A DNA stretch of 64,000 bases from positions 1-64,000 of the forward strand of contig JADANN010000375.1 in NCBI GenBank assembly GCA_018806985.1, written 5' to 3'. The translations under genes and the position numbers were made by a program. A model generated the notes under the pieces. That model saw nothing but the letters and a program-made list of their open reading frames with translations, ran no database searches and had not been told where the DNA came from. Within the stretch, counting starts at the first letter, position 1. Each line of letters starts with the position of its first letter. Source of the DNA: Angiostrongylus vasorum. Taxonomy: Eukaryota; Nematoda; Chromadorea; Rhabditida; Metastrongylidae. Of this stretch, positions 36,701 through 54,960 are shown in pieces.

Positions 36701-37889
36701 CATTGGATCGCTTCCATGCGAACTGCAGGGCGCCTCCGACCACTGCGTAACACGCACCACTGGTTTTTGCTTTTAAGATTTAAAAAAAACTACCCAGATG
36801 TTCGATTTTCTGCACTATGCAAAGTTCTTCTCCTGCTTGCTATCGAGACTCGTATTTCGTAAACCGAAGCAGCAACTGGTTGGTCCTCCACAGAACGCTG
36901 AAGCTTGCGGCTTTGTGGCTTTCGTTGAAAATTCGTTTCCATTTAGTTGAAAACTTCCATTATAAGCAAATTTAAACGAAGAAATACTTTATAAAAAATA
37001 ATATGGACATCCTTGAAGCAATAAAGCAAAGTCTCCTCTACAGGATCTCCTCAACTACTCCAGTAATCGAGGAATCATCGTCAGTTGACGGAAAAATAGC
37101 CATGGGGATTATCTGTTAACTGGGATTGGATTTAAACGCAACCCTGTGGGGATGACGGGTATCCCCCACCTGATGCCCAAACCACCAATATTGCAAATTC
37201 GTGAATCAAAAAATTCCTCTAACAATTACTGAGCCATTATCTACTTTGTGAGACAGGTGTGTTAAAAGGTGCGTTTAGCGCAGTAGTCGGAGGCGCCCTG
37301 TTAATACACATGAGATCGATCCCCCGCGTTCCAGGCTCACCGAGCCCTCCATCCTTCCGGGGTTGGCAAATTGGTACCAGACTTGTCTGGGAGGATAGCA
37401 GCACTGACTCGACACATCGTTAGGCCACCGCGAGTCATTGTAAAGGCCAGATATGCATTCACTCACTTCCAACGATACTTAATGAAGTTGAATGCATGGC
37501 GCATCCTCCAGGGGGCGCATTGATCAACGCCAACAGCTTAATCCTTTTATCCTTCTTACCCGCTTTAGTCGAAAAGAATAATAAATATAATAATTTGTTA
37601 TAACTTTCTACGGCAAAAAAGCTTTGCCATTCAAGAAACTAAATGAGAAGTGCCAAATGAACAAAGGCTGACATGAGAAAAAAAAAGGGAAAAAAAACTG
37701 ACATGAACACTTCCTGAATACCCGATTCCCCCACTGAAACTCGTACTCTCCAGTGACCACGACGTTTTTGTGAATCTCCTCCTTCAAGCACTTTTTATTG
37801 TTTGCCGGTACATTGAAACGAAGGCCAAAGGCGAGTTCTACTAAGACGACGAACGTCAACGAAGCAATAGGCCTCATTGTGACCAACCA
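33742..37889 (-). CDS. TMED10: TMED10 (p24 delta) cargo receptor, six exons
   Basis: Coding exons on minus: 37877-37703, 36038-35906, 34471-34371, 34229-34136, 33939-33866, 33789-33742; exon 1 with its leader starts at 37889 after TTTTCAG. About 207 residues (vertebrate TMED10 about 219). Signal peptide 1-18, GOLD domain with Cys 30 and the second Cys in IFEICISNH, conserved [48 protein letters not shown], coiled coil [18 protein letters not shown], one transmembrane segment ([18 protein letters not shown]) and a cytosolic tail ending YFKAKKLID with the dilysine COPI signal. p24 proteins cycle between ER and Golgi and select cargo for COPI/COPII vesicles. Exon 1 carries one extra G (C run 37728-37732) before SVH. 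Introns hold copies of families A, B and E. Confidence 0.95.
34580..34890 (+). repeat. SINE-like family E, copy in TMED10 intron 3
   Basis: AGTACCGCACTGGTAGTTACG head, ATCACGAGCCCGGTGC, 'ctctccggagtcgggaaattgatatcagact', then 'agaatcgactcgagcagcattc'. The body parallels 41300-41665 read on minus. It lies in the intron between TMED10 exons 2 and 3. Confidence 0.55.
35060..35445 (+). repeat. Repeat family B, left half of an inverted pair
   Basis: Starts 'gttaccgcctcatcgcggctgg' and ends 'ccatccaagtatctaag'. It faces a second copy 25 bp away (35470-35870, minus) within the same TMED10 intron. Confidence 0.8.
35470..35870 (-). repeat. Repeat family B, right half of an inverted pair
   Basis: Inverse complement of 35060-35445 across its length, ending 'gatgaggcggtaaaccgttggg'. 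Its right end lies 36 bp from TMED10 exon 2. The pre-mRNA could fold into a hairpin of about 380 bp. Confidence 0.8.
36478..36765 (-). repeat. SINE family A, copy in TMED10 intron 1
   Basis: On minus: GTGCGTGTTACGCAGTGGTCGG head, body with 'tcccagacaagtctggtacc' on plus, and the 'aaaggataaagaat' complement of the tail at the left end. Opposite to copy 37263-37556 in the same intron. Confidence 0.85.
37263..37556 (+). repeat. SINE family A, copy in TMED10 intron 1 (plus)
   Basis: AGGTGCGTTTAGCGCAGTAGTCGG head (A box with one change), GAGATCGATCCCCCGCG B-box region, full body, tail TTAATCCTTTTATCCTTC. Confidence 0.85.
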
Positions 37890-37896
37890 CTGAAAA
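37890..37896 (-). promoter_or_regulatory. Probable spliced-leader acceptor of TMED10
   Basis: TTTTCAG on minus, 12 nt before the start codon with no coding frame upstream, as at nematode trans-splice sites. Inferred from position and sequence; no transcript seen. Confidence 0.6.
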
Positions 37897-38252
37897 GATT
37901 CAACATAAATAAGTGTATTGCAACTAAAATGCCTTCGTACGAGATTCATCGATGAGTTCATAAACGGTCCAACGTCAATGTGCGAGTACTGAGATCAATA
38001 TGAAGCGACGGAGAAGCTAAAGTTTACATGTTGCTCTACTCGTGATGCAAAAAATACTGACATTCTCAACAAATATTAAACAGACCATGGTCAGATTTCT
38101 CGTAACACCCTCGTGTTCTACATCGGCGTTCACTACACGTGCGACTTTTGGTGTTAAACATACATTCAAACACCGATGCTTCGCAGTTTGTACGCATGGA
38201 AAACCAATAAGTTACTTCAATTACTCGTAATACTCTCTACACATCTGTGTTG

Positions 38253-38545
38253 TTGAAAAGATAAAAAAAATAGTGCCCTCGGCGTTGATCAATCCGTGAA
38301 GAATGCGCCATACATTCGATTTCACTAAGCATCGTCAGAGGTGACTTAATGCATATCTGGCCGTTACAATGACTCGCAGTGGCCTGTTGATGTATCGAGC
38401 CAATGTTGCTATTCTCCCAAACAAGTTTGGTACCAATTTACCAACCCCGGAGGTATGGAGGGCTTGGTGAGGCTGGGGGCGCAGGGATCGATCCCGTGTG
38501 TATTGCAGGGCGCCTCCGACCACTCTACTACACGCGCCCCTCGAA
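38253..38545 (-). repeat. SINE family A between TMED10 and YIPF4
   Basis: On minus: AGGGGCGCGTGTAGTAGAGTGGTCGG head, GGGATCGATCCC B box, complete body and tail complement 'aaaagataaaaaaaat' at the left. Sits in the head-to-head intergenic region. Confidence 0.85.
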
Positions 38546-38979
38546 AGAGTTTCAGTGAAGAGCGTCGCTCGTGAACATCGAGAATCACTGCTGTCAGTAC
38601 CGTGCTGCGGGAAGTTCAATACAATCACGGCTTGCCCACTTTCAAACTGTAGCGGGACAGGCTTCGCAGTGAGCCACCTTCAGTGCATCTCCTAGTTACT
38701 TGATTCCAAGTTTTGGACGAATTTACAAGCCAGATACACCTGACAGGAAAGCATGACGACATCTTCGATCCATATATGATTCACCACCAGCTCATGGCAG
38801 TATGCTGAACCTTTGACACCAATAAAAGTCACTTAGGCATGGACACGCACCATGTAGACATGCGGACCAACCCACAATTGACCACTCATATGACAGAGGT
38901 CCGTTATATCGTACCATCACCTCTACCTGTACTCCTGTTACTCGTCAATTTCATCAAACGACTTTACACAACAAAACCA

Positions 38980-39095
38980 TCCATTGTGAAGACCAGATAT
39001 GCATTCAATCACTTCCAACGATGCTTAATGAAGTCGAATGCATGGCGCATCCCTCAGGGATTGAACAACGCCGGGAGCTTTATTCCTTTTTTAAA
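38980..39095 (+). repeat. SINE family A, 3' fragment
   Basis: Only the end of the element: 'tgtgaagaccagatatgcattcaatcacttccaacgatgctt' to 'gggagctttattccttttt'. 5' truncated. Confidence 0.75.
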
Positions 39096-39099
39096 GCCT

Positions 39100-40568
39100 T
39101 AAAGTACAAATGGTGAACTGCCTTTCACTTCAGTCCTAGTCCTACCGGGATAAAAATATCCGCTCTACAACGCAATACGATATTCAAGAGCCGACAACTA
39201 GAGAATTCAGCCTATCTGAACAAATAAAAAATACGGCATACGCACTAAGTCTATAAGCACTGTTTTACGGAAACCTGTACATCTACATTGTAATAAACAA
39301 AGTTCATTTGCCGATATGCAGTCCATAAAGTATGTATCTTTGTTAATCCTTTTTAAGAGCTACTTAATGAGGCTTAGATATGACGATAGGCAGAGTACTT
39401 GCAAAAAAAGCTTTAGAAATTTCAACTAGACTGAACCCTACTACATTCCATCATTCATCAGCTGATAGATCGTCTACAGTTGCACAAAGACTTGGGCTAC
39501 AATTCACAAAAGGCCATATTCATATCGATGAAAAAAGGTTCTTAGAGCATTTACCTTCCAAACAGGACGACTATCCACTACTTCGCCATGGACTTCACTG
39601 ACTCAAAACGGCCAAGTTCAAAAAGTTAATGATGTTAACGGAAACTACAGTAAGCATACTTGGATACGTGAATGGCCCGAATGCTGGTTTAGTTACTGTG
39701 GCTCCCTGAAGTCCCCTAGGTCAACCAGACCAAAGTCTGCCCCAAGGTCACCACCACCACAATAAAATCGTTCTTTAGATTCCAACAGAGTGTTTCCAGT
39801 ATCCAGTTAGGTAGAAAACATATCAATAACCTCCCTTATTAAAAATCCATACAAATGGTCTAAAAAATATACAAGACCTTCTCGTGACTAACAAATCGGA
39901 AACAATCGTCTGATAACTCTGAGGCTTTGACGTTTCAGCTTTTCTTTGGGTCAATCAAAGAAGAAGCAAAGGGACTCTCTCTTTAACTTTTCTTCCAAAA
40001 CTTAAATACCAAACCAATTTTTTGACTTATGTGCTTAATGGAAAACATGGGATCTGAGAGGTAAAAACCAGCTGTTAAAGCAGAATAGTTAGAATACGGC
40101 ACTGAGAGAAAGTAGATGAAGAAGGTAAGATTAGACGGACGAAGACCTCTTAGGTAACCACAAACTAAGGCCCACAGAGACGGAGAAGAAGACTTTTAAG
40201 GATCTACAGTCTAAACACAATACTTGAAATACTCGACCAAGAACTCGAGTTGCATCGGGCGCGGTTTTTCTGCGACGTGTGATATGGCGCAAATGGTGCA
40301 TAATCCACACACGATACACGTCACACGTCGTACTCGTATTCCTTTCGTATCCACTCTGGATTTCTGAGTTCTGGATGAGAACCCCTGAAAGGGTTTGAGA
40401 TTTCTACCGCGAATATCTGATTTAAACAAGGTCAGTTCGGTTTACATGCATTTCTAGTGGAGTGTCTTCATTTCATCAACATTTTCCATTAGTTTTTATA
40501 GTCGTTGTCGTTGTCGAAGTTTGTATTCTGACTAAAGAGTGGAGATTTCAAGATATTCTGCTACCTAG
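39100..40568. other. YIPF4 upstream region; family B fragment only
   Basis: 39660-39765 (minus) is the end of a family B copy ('ctccctgaagtcccctaggtc..ccagaccaaagtctgcccc'). The rest shows no gene. 40561-40568 (CTACCTAG) directly precedes the YIPF4 ATG and may be a splice or trans-splice acceptor. Confidence 0.55.
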
Positions 40569-47244
<6,676 letters not shown>

Positions 47245-47249
47245 CAATA

Positions 47250-47645
47250 ATTCTCGTTTCCTATGTAAGAAAATGGATGTCTGTAAAGGGGTCTGGACAT
47301 GTAGAAGGTTTACAATTTTGTAGGGCGAGCAGAAGTACCGTGTAGTAATCGTAAATCCTAGTTTCTTTTTTTTTTCCTTCTTTCCCTTACAGGTGTTCTG
47401 TTGACTAAGATGCGTCGGAAATGTGATATAATGACCAAAGTAGTACTTTTCTTTCAATATTCACACTTTCTGCAGCACTTCTTTTATGTATACAATTTTT
47501 CTGTTGTGCGCGTTTCCTTTTAGATATAATTTTCTCGATTTTCATATTGATGAGCAAATATCATGATCCTCGACATTTTTGACTGTGCCTGATGCTGTTT
47601 TCGTTGGGGCAGGTGATGTCAATTGATTCATCATACATTTTTATA
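47250..47645. other. YIPF4 3' flank, no gene
   Basis: T-rich sequence after the YIPF4 stop; no clear AATAAA close to the stop and no other feature. Confidence 0.4.
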
Positions 47646-47649
47646 TATA

Positions 47650-48070
47650 AAAATACTGTGAGAGCATCGTTTTCTTGTTCAGCAATCGCGAGGTTGTTAA
47701 ACAGCATACATTTACTTCCATAGAAAAACACAATACGATACAACAGTAGCTGACGACTCGGCAGTATCGCCTTCTTCAGAGCCTGGAAGGGTATATTGAT
47801 ATACAATTTACTAGGCTAGACGCTTCAATAACACTTACAAAAAGACGAAAAACTATGGTAATTACATGATCAACAGTTTCTCGAAAAAACCCACCGCTTT
47901 TTTTACGTGCCTTCCAATGAGGAGGACTAGAACAGCTGATTATAGTCGCATAAGGTTGATGACTGCACCATCCCACATCAGAAATTGATGCGAACATACG
48001 GGGTCAGGTCGCGTATGACCTCTAGGCATCCATCCAGCATTTGGCCAGAAATTGCTCATAATGCTTTTTG
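47650..48070 (-). mobile_element. Solo Penelope-like terminal repeat
   Basis: Matches 53215-53600 in order and orientation ('caatcgcgaggttgtt', 'cgaaaaaacccaccgcttttt', 'gtcgcataaggttgatgactgcaccatcccacatca'), and the inverse of 55815-56130. Its hammerhead-like core (minus, 47782-47749) has a perfect GGC/GCC stem II: GCT, CTGAAGA, A, GGC-GATACT-GCC, but GAGTC in place of GAAAC. No coding part attached. Confidence 0.75.
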
Positions 48071-48439
48071 TATCTGCACCCGCACAACTGGGGAAAACAC
48101 TAGGAATGGCCACACATACAACAGAGAGCTCGGTCTGGAGTTGATATCCAGCGGGCACCGAATCCGGTATTCGAAATTCTTCATCATGCTTCCGACTCGT
48201 CTAGCACAAACTATATTACTTCCGACTCCACCCACTCATCGTCTTTTATCACAGTATCAAAACTGATACTAAATGCTCAAACGCATGTTGTACTCTGTTA
48301 TAATCGACACTTAGCTATTTTTGCAATATTTTTACATAGGAGCTTAATTACCCAAACTTGAGGTGAGGTTTGGTCTTTGTCAGCTATAGAACTCCCGCAT
48401 TGAAGTTTGTGAGAAATTGAGGGTAGTCTGCTATTATAC

Positions 48440-48650
48440 AGGATGGTTGGTCATCTAGTGCAATCCATTTCATTGTGAGATATAACTTCCATAATGCTGA
48501 GACATTTGCAAAACTCCGGACCGCAGGTGTCTGCGGTGGGGAGCGAACGCGCTATTGCACTTTCCGGGGAGTGACGCGTTCACCACCACACCATGCGGGT
48601 CCCATTTCATTGTGTTTTCCTGGTCACAGTGCGTCCTGTAGCAATCGGAC
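48440..48650 (+). repeat. SINE-like family C copy
   Basis: 'gagacatttgcaaaactccggaccgcaggtgtctgcggtgg'..'accaccacaccatgcgggtcc'; nearly identical core to 57895-57990. Confidence 0.75.
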
Positions 48651-48719
48651 TAGCTAGTATTAACCAGAACAATATATCTGAAAACACCCTAGTTCTTGAA
48701 AAAGCTCGAATTACATCTC

Positions 48720-49110
48720 TCACTACCAGTGGAGACAGAACTGAAGCTTGATCCAACTGCAGCGCATCAAACATGGCTGGTAATGAATATTAACCCGAAA
48801 AGATCCTTTCCAGGAGACTTGCAGCGATATGCGGAAGAAAAGATTTCCCGTAAGTAGCTAAAAAAAAGAAGCAGTATGAAAAAGTTCTGGCGAAGCCTTT
48901 GTGAATATAATGTGTTACTGCCAGCGTTAATGAACGAAGATAACGAAGATTCGATTACTACAACTAGGTGCATTGGTGTGGAACTGATAGCCGAAAGATT
49001 GTAGACTAATTTGTTCTGTTCCAAAAACTGCATTCCAGACTTTAGGAACCTCACTTGGGGGAAAACTACACCTTTCCTCTGCAATCCGAGCTGAAGCATG
49101 GAGAGATGCA
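48720..49110 (+). mobile_element. RTE lineage 2, linker fragment
   Basis: Plus-strand frames contain CEYNVLLPALMNED and GVELIAERL..TNLF, matching CDYNVLLSALMNED and GLIAETFYTNLF of the element at 17.5-20.8 kb. About 390 bp, broken frames. Confidence 0.75.
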
Positions 49111-49269
49111 CAGTTCTAAGGCTAATATTGAAACCGACATGATTAGAATTTGAGGAGCAGATTCTACGGACTCAACCCATATGATGACATATGTTTAGAA
49201 GAAAAAGGGTTCATGATCTGTGAAAAATCAACTATCTCTAACAGCTGCATGTCCTGTGGCCTTTCAGAG

Positions 49270-49665
49270 ATGGGCGTTACTTACTTAATACTTAAATGGC
49301 CCGTCCTCACTGGTTGTGCGGACCCCAGCATAATCTCTATTTTTTCGGAGATTTGCTGATTAGGCCATTGTGGTTCCCTGGAGTTCCGAGGTTAGCCTGG
49401 TCAAGTCCCGCGATAGATCGTCACCACCACAGGCAGTCGCCACCTTTGTGAATCAGAGCGAGATTTGCCACCATGCGACTTTGATACCAGGGCGGTGGTG
49501 GATCCTGATATTGGCTTACTCTTACCTAGGCTTCCTGATGCGAACGCGTGGCTCCTGAGCTTGGGAGCTCCTGCCAGGGGATGAATACCCGCTGTACATC
49601 TCAGTCCGACACGCAGGAACACCTCCCAGCCACGATGAGACGGTAAACCGTTGGGAAGAGATGAG
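49270..49665 (-). repeat. Repeat family B, complete copy
   Basis: From 'cttaatacttaaatggcccgtcctcactggttgtgcgg' to 'gatgagacggtaaaccgttggg'. Collinear with 35470-35870. Confidence 0.8.
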
Positions 49666-49669
49666 CATT

Positions 49670-50125
49670 ACGAATATCAAAGTAGGTAGCACCTGAATGT
49701 TCCGTGCAAATGATTTGGAAGACTTATGTATCGACGGCTAGCAGGTTTAATTTCGTTATCGTGGTCAATAAGTTTTAAATTGTGCATCCAACATGTAATA
49801 GAATGAGAACGTTGTTTAATGCATAGCTGTCGAGCTGGAATGATTCACTTTTCTTCCGTCTAACGTGATGAAACTGGAACAACAAATTCGTAATGTGACC
49901 AAATAAAGGAAATGAACACAAAGTTGAAGAAATGCAGTCGACACCGAAGAATAGCAAACGTAACATGCAGATCCATGGAAACATTCGTACCCGTTTTGTG
50001 GATCGTCATCAAGGAACAAACGTTGAAAACTGTGCCATTTTAACCACATTCGTCCTACTTTGACACAATATTCTCATTTTTTAGTCGTCTGGGAATTTTT
50101 TTGAGATCATTCTATTCCAGCGATA
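49670..50125. other. No gene recognised
   Basis: Spacer between repeats; no motif or family recognised. Confidence 0.4.
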
Positions 50126-50128
50126 TAC

Positions 50129-50400
50129 TGTGGTGCATGTAGCGTATTGGTAACAGGGTGCCCCAGTATAAATACTGAATAGATCGCTGGTTCCATTAAG
50201 CTCCCTGCTCTCATCAATCCTGCCACCTCTTCGGTGATGACAAATTGGTCCCAGACTTGTCTGAGAGGATAAAAAATCACTTCATACAGCGGTAGGTTAC
50301 CACTGCTCATTGTAAGAGCCAGATATGATGTCGTAAACGTCTGATGAAGTCGCGCCCTCGGGAATTTATCAACAGCGAACGCTTTACCTTTCGTACTTTG
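50129..50400 (+). repeat. SINE family A, diverged copy
   Basis: TGGTGCATGTAGCGTATTGGTAACAGGGTGCCC head, TCGCTGGTTCCATTAAGC, 'gtcccagacttgtctgagaggat', 'aacgctttacctttcg' end. About 110 bp upstream of a fresher copy in the same orientation. Confidence 0.7.
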
Positions 50401-50510
50401 ATGATACTTATTTATAGCAGAATTTCTTTTCATTTCTTTGCCTTCGATTTTACCACATGACAGGGAAGTCGACAGTACAATGGTTTGTGATATACCTTAC
50501 ATGTTCGGCA

Positions 50511-50797
50511 TGAGGGCGCATGTGGCGCAGTGGTCGGAGGCGCCCTGCAGCATACGTGGGATCGACCCTCGCACCCGTGGCCCACCAAGCCTTCCATCCC
50601 TCCGGACTCAGCAAATTGGTACCAGACTTGTCTGGGAGGATAACAGCATTGGCTCATTACAGCGATAGGCTACCTCCAATCATTGTGAAAGTCAGATATG
50701 CATTAAATCACTTCGAAACGATGCTTAATGAAGTCGAATGCATAGTGCTTCCCTCAGAGACTGATCAATGCCGATAGCTTTACCCTTTTATTTTTAT
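50511..50797 (+). repeat. SINE family A, well-preserved copy
   Basis: GGGCGCATGTGGCGCAGTGGTCGGAGGCGCCCTGC head (A box about 50523-50535), GGGATCGACCCTCGCACCC (B box about 50558-50568), full body, tail 'tttacccttttatttttatccctt'. One of the best copies for a consensus. Confidence 0.9.
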
Positions 50798-50859
50798 CCC
50801 TTGTGTTCGGCACATAGATTGTCTAAACACTACCATCATCTCATTCGACATATCTCGCT

Positions 50860-51490
50860 CACTGAGGATCTCATCATGCCGGTTAGTGCCGAGGCAGTTG
50901 TCTCGTTGATGGTAAAGTAGCTCGAGGGGGAGCCGGTGAACCTTCCATTTCTACCTGTCGCGTGCAAACCCAGTGGGTTCTGCTCGCTCTAGAGACTCGT
51001 TAAGCATCATACATCCCTTCTACGGTTTTCTTAAGCAACCATTCGCGTAAACGTACCGTTTGACATACATCGCTTGAAATCTAGTTACTAACGACTCTTG
51101 TCCATCGGTTGTCGTTCATACCCACGACGAGTTCAGCCCGCCTTATCTTCAACAGTTTGGCGTATAGATCTGCATCTTTGCTTTTCAATTGTTGAAGTAG
51201 GTCGGATCTTCAGATCTCTTCCTTCAGTTGGATGATACGGGATACCCTGATCATTGTCTTTTCCACTGCGCGTTCCATAACGCTAAGTAGTCCTTTCATC
51301 CCTGTTTACGTAGCGACTAGGTTTCTGACGCATACGTTAAGGCTGGAAGAATCGTTGAGTCGAAAAGACGGACACGGAGCCGTGTGTTCTTTTTCTCTTC
51401 AATACATCCTCGATGCTCTTGAAGGCACCTCAAGCCGTTCGCTTTTCTTTATTCAACTCTGACGCTAAGTCGTTGATTATGTTGATTTCT
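50860..51490 (-). mobile_element. RTE lineage 1, 3' end
   Basis: Matches 7420-8050 on minus: 'cgtgcaaacccagtgggttctgctcgctctagagactcgttaagcatcat' and the region encoding the TVLPALKYASETW-like and ERTMLGVSRF-like parts (here ERAVEKTMIRVSR). 5' truncated and decayed. Confidence 0.8.
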
Positions 51491-51639
51491 CAACACTGAG
51501 AAGACAGAACAGTAACACAGTAGCATACTAATACATGCCGAAGCTTATATTTCTTCCATGTAAGCTATTGAAACGTATTTTAAGTCTAGAATATAATCAA
51601 CATACTTATTTATCGTTTGTCCTTCCCAGAACACTATTA

Positions 51640-51860
51640 AATAAAAATGTTTTTTAGTAACTTCCATGACCGACTGTCTACTAACCTCGGCACTGATCGA
51701 GCATTTCTTTATATTTGTTTAGTAAACACGACGTGCTATTTCATTTCTTTATTTACGCACAACGTTCCGGTGGATTTCGCTTTCCTCAGAGCCGCTTTCT
51801 ATGAGTCTTTCACTGAATATGTCACGTGGAGGCGGACCGCACACAGTCCAACGTTTTTTT
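51640..51860 (-). mobile_element. Possible terminal piece of a third Penelope-like family
   Basis: On minus, 51800-51755 reads GGCT, CTGAGGA, AAGCG-AAATC-CACC, GGAACGTT: the layout of the hammerhead-like core in Penelope termini, with one core change. 'ctaacctcggcactgatcgagca' resembles 53197-53218. No coding sequence nearby. Confidence 0.35.
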
Positions 51861-51869
51861 ATTTTTATA

Positions 51870-52795
51870 TTAATATTATTCCATTTTATATTGATTTTTA
51901 TCACTTAATAAATTCCCAGAACACGATGTGATCTGCAACTTGCTTGGCTGTGGAATGTTTGCTCTTATAAATCATTCGTGAGGGTATATCACAAATAGTA
52001 ATCAAAGAGAGCCGTAGTGTATATTAGATAGATTAACACTTGCCAGATATGTTCTGGAAATGTCAGAAGAGTTGCCTTCCTATGTTGAAACATGCAAAGC
52101 ATGCATTCTATTCTGTTTATAGTGCTCTTTCTGATGAAGTCAGCCGACATTGGAAGTCTGATTTTTAGGTTAAGTGACGTCGATTGTGCTCGTTGAAGCC
52201 ACTGACTATTGCGGGTATAGTTGGCGTGAGACGAACAACCTCAGTAATAACTGTTTGGAAGAAATTTCGTCTTTTCGTCACTTCACAGCACAAGAAGAAG
52301 CAGTTCGCAGATCTTGATATCTCTTGCTTTACGAGGGTTGCTGTTGTTGATGAGTAAGCATTTCACGCCGAATAAATGTTTCGGCAATAAGGACGTTCAG
52401 CTGGCTGCTGAAACTGTGATGCTTTAATAAGTAGGGGAGGTGTTGAAATTTGTGCCATCAATTCCCCAGCATCTGATTTGTCGAGAAAGCATAGAATAAT
52501 GGAGCTGCTTTAGATCACAGTACTGAACGTACTTCAAGAGTCTCCTCAGAGGAACTCGTGGTAAATTTAAGGGCAGCCAAGACTTAGAGATTGTTGGTGA
52601 TTCATTCTGAGCTATAGCTACACAGACAGAGTACAAACAAATTGTGCACATTCACAATTTCCAAGAACATTCGAACATATTTAAAATATAAAGCTCAAGT
52701 CCAATAAACTTTGCAGTATTAGCATTTTGAACAACATGAAGTACAAGCACAAAGCAGCCACAACGACAACTACGTGTTAACGCAGACCGACGTGA
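51870..52795. other. No gene recognised
   Basis: Unannotated spacer; no repeat family recognised. Confidence 0.4.
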
Positions 52796-52799
52796 GTTT

Positions 52800-53065
52800 T
52801 AGGCTAATGGATGAAAGGTCAGGTTTTGACCAATCCATGAGAGATTGCTGCATACGCTAGGTTTCATGAAGAATCATTAGAGGGAACCAAATGCATATCT
52901 AGCCTACACAGTGCGGTGCCGCTTTGCCCTCTCAGACAGGTCTGGTAGATTTCCCGACCCAGGACGGATGGGAGGTTTGCTGACTCTGGACGATGACTCG
53001 AACCAGTTATCTATCCATGTGCATTGCACGACATCTAGCCCACAGCGCGCGACCACTCCTACAAT
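52800..53065 (-). repeat. SINE family A, strongly diverged copy
   Basis: On minus: GCGCGCTGTGGGCTAGATG head, ACTGGTTCGAGTCATCG (a cleaner B box than other copies), 'ccgtcctgggtcgggaaat', 'gacctgtctgagagggc'; left end 'gaccaatccatgagag' corresponds to the family's 'gatcaacgccgagag' end. Confidence 0.65.
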
Positions 53066-53688
53066 AAGATGGCCTTTTTTTCCACTATACACTTAGAGAC
53101 TGACGTGAGATTGTTTTCACCAACACGTGCGATGAGAACGGCCTCTTTCAACTTTGTCTCAACATATCTCAGCTTAACAGTTCCCAAGAAGGACTTTCTA
53201 TTAACCTCGGCATTGGATTATAATTCTGTTGCTCTCTTTTTACAACAATCGCGTGGTTGTTATTCAGCACACGTTTACTTCCTTACGAATATAACACATA
53301 CAACACAACGGCAGCTGACGTTCCGGCAGTATCTTCTTCTTCAGATCCTAGAAGGGTACACTAGTATACAATTTACTAGATCAAACGCTTCAAAAAACGC
53401 CAACAGGAAGATGAAAATCTGAACAATAATTACACGATCACCGGCTTCTCAAAAAAACCTACCGCTTTTATCTGTTCTCCACTAAGGAAGAACAGCCGAT
53501 TAGAAGTCGCATATGGTTGATTGCTGTACCACCCCACATCAAAAATCAGTTCTGAGATACAGGGCTAGATCAAGCGTTATATCAAGGCATTCTTCCCTGC
53601 TATTCATTCTCAGATTCATCACAGACAAACCAACTTTGCTAGGAGCCAAAGTACCGTTGATAATGCGCCAAGAAAATCTAGGGTCACC

Positions 53689-54118
53689 GTGATTGGGGAC
53701 ATAACAATCCCTGAGAGTGCCCGTTCGCTATTAGAAATGGGCCCAAGCTTTGCACCATCACAGCCCATTTCTAAAACGACCCTTCGTAGGATAGCATGTA
53801 ACCTTTATGAGCTTCAAGATCGACTCCGCTACCAGGCCAAACAAGAAACATCAAATAGAGGTGAAAACCAAGAGGCGGTGACAATACCACCATCTCCTTT
53901 CCCCAGAACGTATTTTAGACAGCACGACCCCAACGATGGAATTGACACAAAATTCCGCATGTCGGACGGTGTTCTCAACACTCTTAATCACTATCGCGAT
54001 AGAAGATTTATCTCTAACCTTACAGCCGCACAAAAAATGTGGCCTGCGAGAAATTAGAGATTTAATAAATTCAAGGACCATTAAGCTATCAGTTAGTGAT
54101 AAGGGGGAGAGTTCGTAG
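53689..54118 (+). pseudogene. Penelope-like N-terminal domain, frameshifted
   Basis: Open from 53689 to 54057, then the homologous reading continues in another frame (LREIRDLINSRTIKLSVSD) to 54118, and again in the next block from 54115. The domain precedes the RT in Penelope-like proteins and is thought to bind RNA (family knowledge). Confidence 0.6.
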
Positions 54119-54138
54119 TTATTCCTTGTCAACTAAAT

Positions 54139-54960
54139 GTGGAAATAACTGGGAAGCACCAAAGTAATGTTACGCTTTATCGCCCATCATCTGAAAGGGA
54201 ATACAAAAACCGATACCGAAAATTAAACAATCAGTGGGTCAAAACGACAAAGGCAGCAGGCTTAAAATCAACGGTCATCTCGCACTTTAAAATCAATAGA
54301 CCAACATGCTCCGTCTTACACTTACTTATTAAAACATATAAGTTGGTATCACCTGATGATCTTGCGTCAACCAAACCGTCATCGTTTAAGGTTAGACCAA
54401 TCATCAGCTGTGTAGACGGGCCAACGGATAGGATAACCTGGTTTTTAAGCCTAGTACTTACCCAGTCGCTTAAACATATTCCAGTTCACCTCACAAACAC
54501 CCAAATGTTCCTAGAACATCTACGTAACGCGTTTCCTAATAACGCGTGCGTGATGGAGTCCTTCAACGTTACCGCGTTGTACACCAACGTATCGAATGAC
54601 TCCGCAGTGCCAGCCATCTTCGAACTTCTTGTTAAACATGAAGGAGGAATAAAAAATGCATGGCTTGTCCATCCAGCAGCTCATAACTCTCTTAAAGGAG
54701 TGCTTAAACTGCGCGATTTTCGGATGGTCTGGGAAGTATTTCGCGCAAATAAAGGAGTTAACAATGAGACAGCCACTGGCGCCAAGCGTTGCCATTGTGT
54801 TTATGTCTAAAGTAGAAGCACCCGTTCTCGGTCTCAGGCCGCTACTCTACTGCAGGTACATAGATGATTGTTTTGTTATCTTCTTTACGCAAGAAAAGAC
54901 GGAAAAATGCTTTGAATTACTGAACGAGCAGTTTGAGTACATTAACTCCGGGAGAAACCG
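54139..54960 (+). pseudogene. Penelope-like reverse transcriptase, two frames
   Basis: 54139-54660 holds fingers and palm motifs (KTYKLVSPDDLAST, RPIISCVDGPTDR, FNVTALYTNV). The reading then shifts to 54656-54960 (QQLITLLKECLNCAIFGWSG, PLAPSVAIVFM, YCRYIDDCFVIF). YIDD is the catalytic palm motif. Confidence 0.8.

Noticed and set aside
50520..50570. tRNA gene
   Set aside because: A and B boxes are present, but there is no acceptor-stem pairing or plausible anticodon arm, and the sequence continues into the repeated SINE body.
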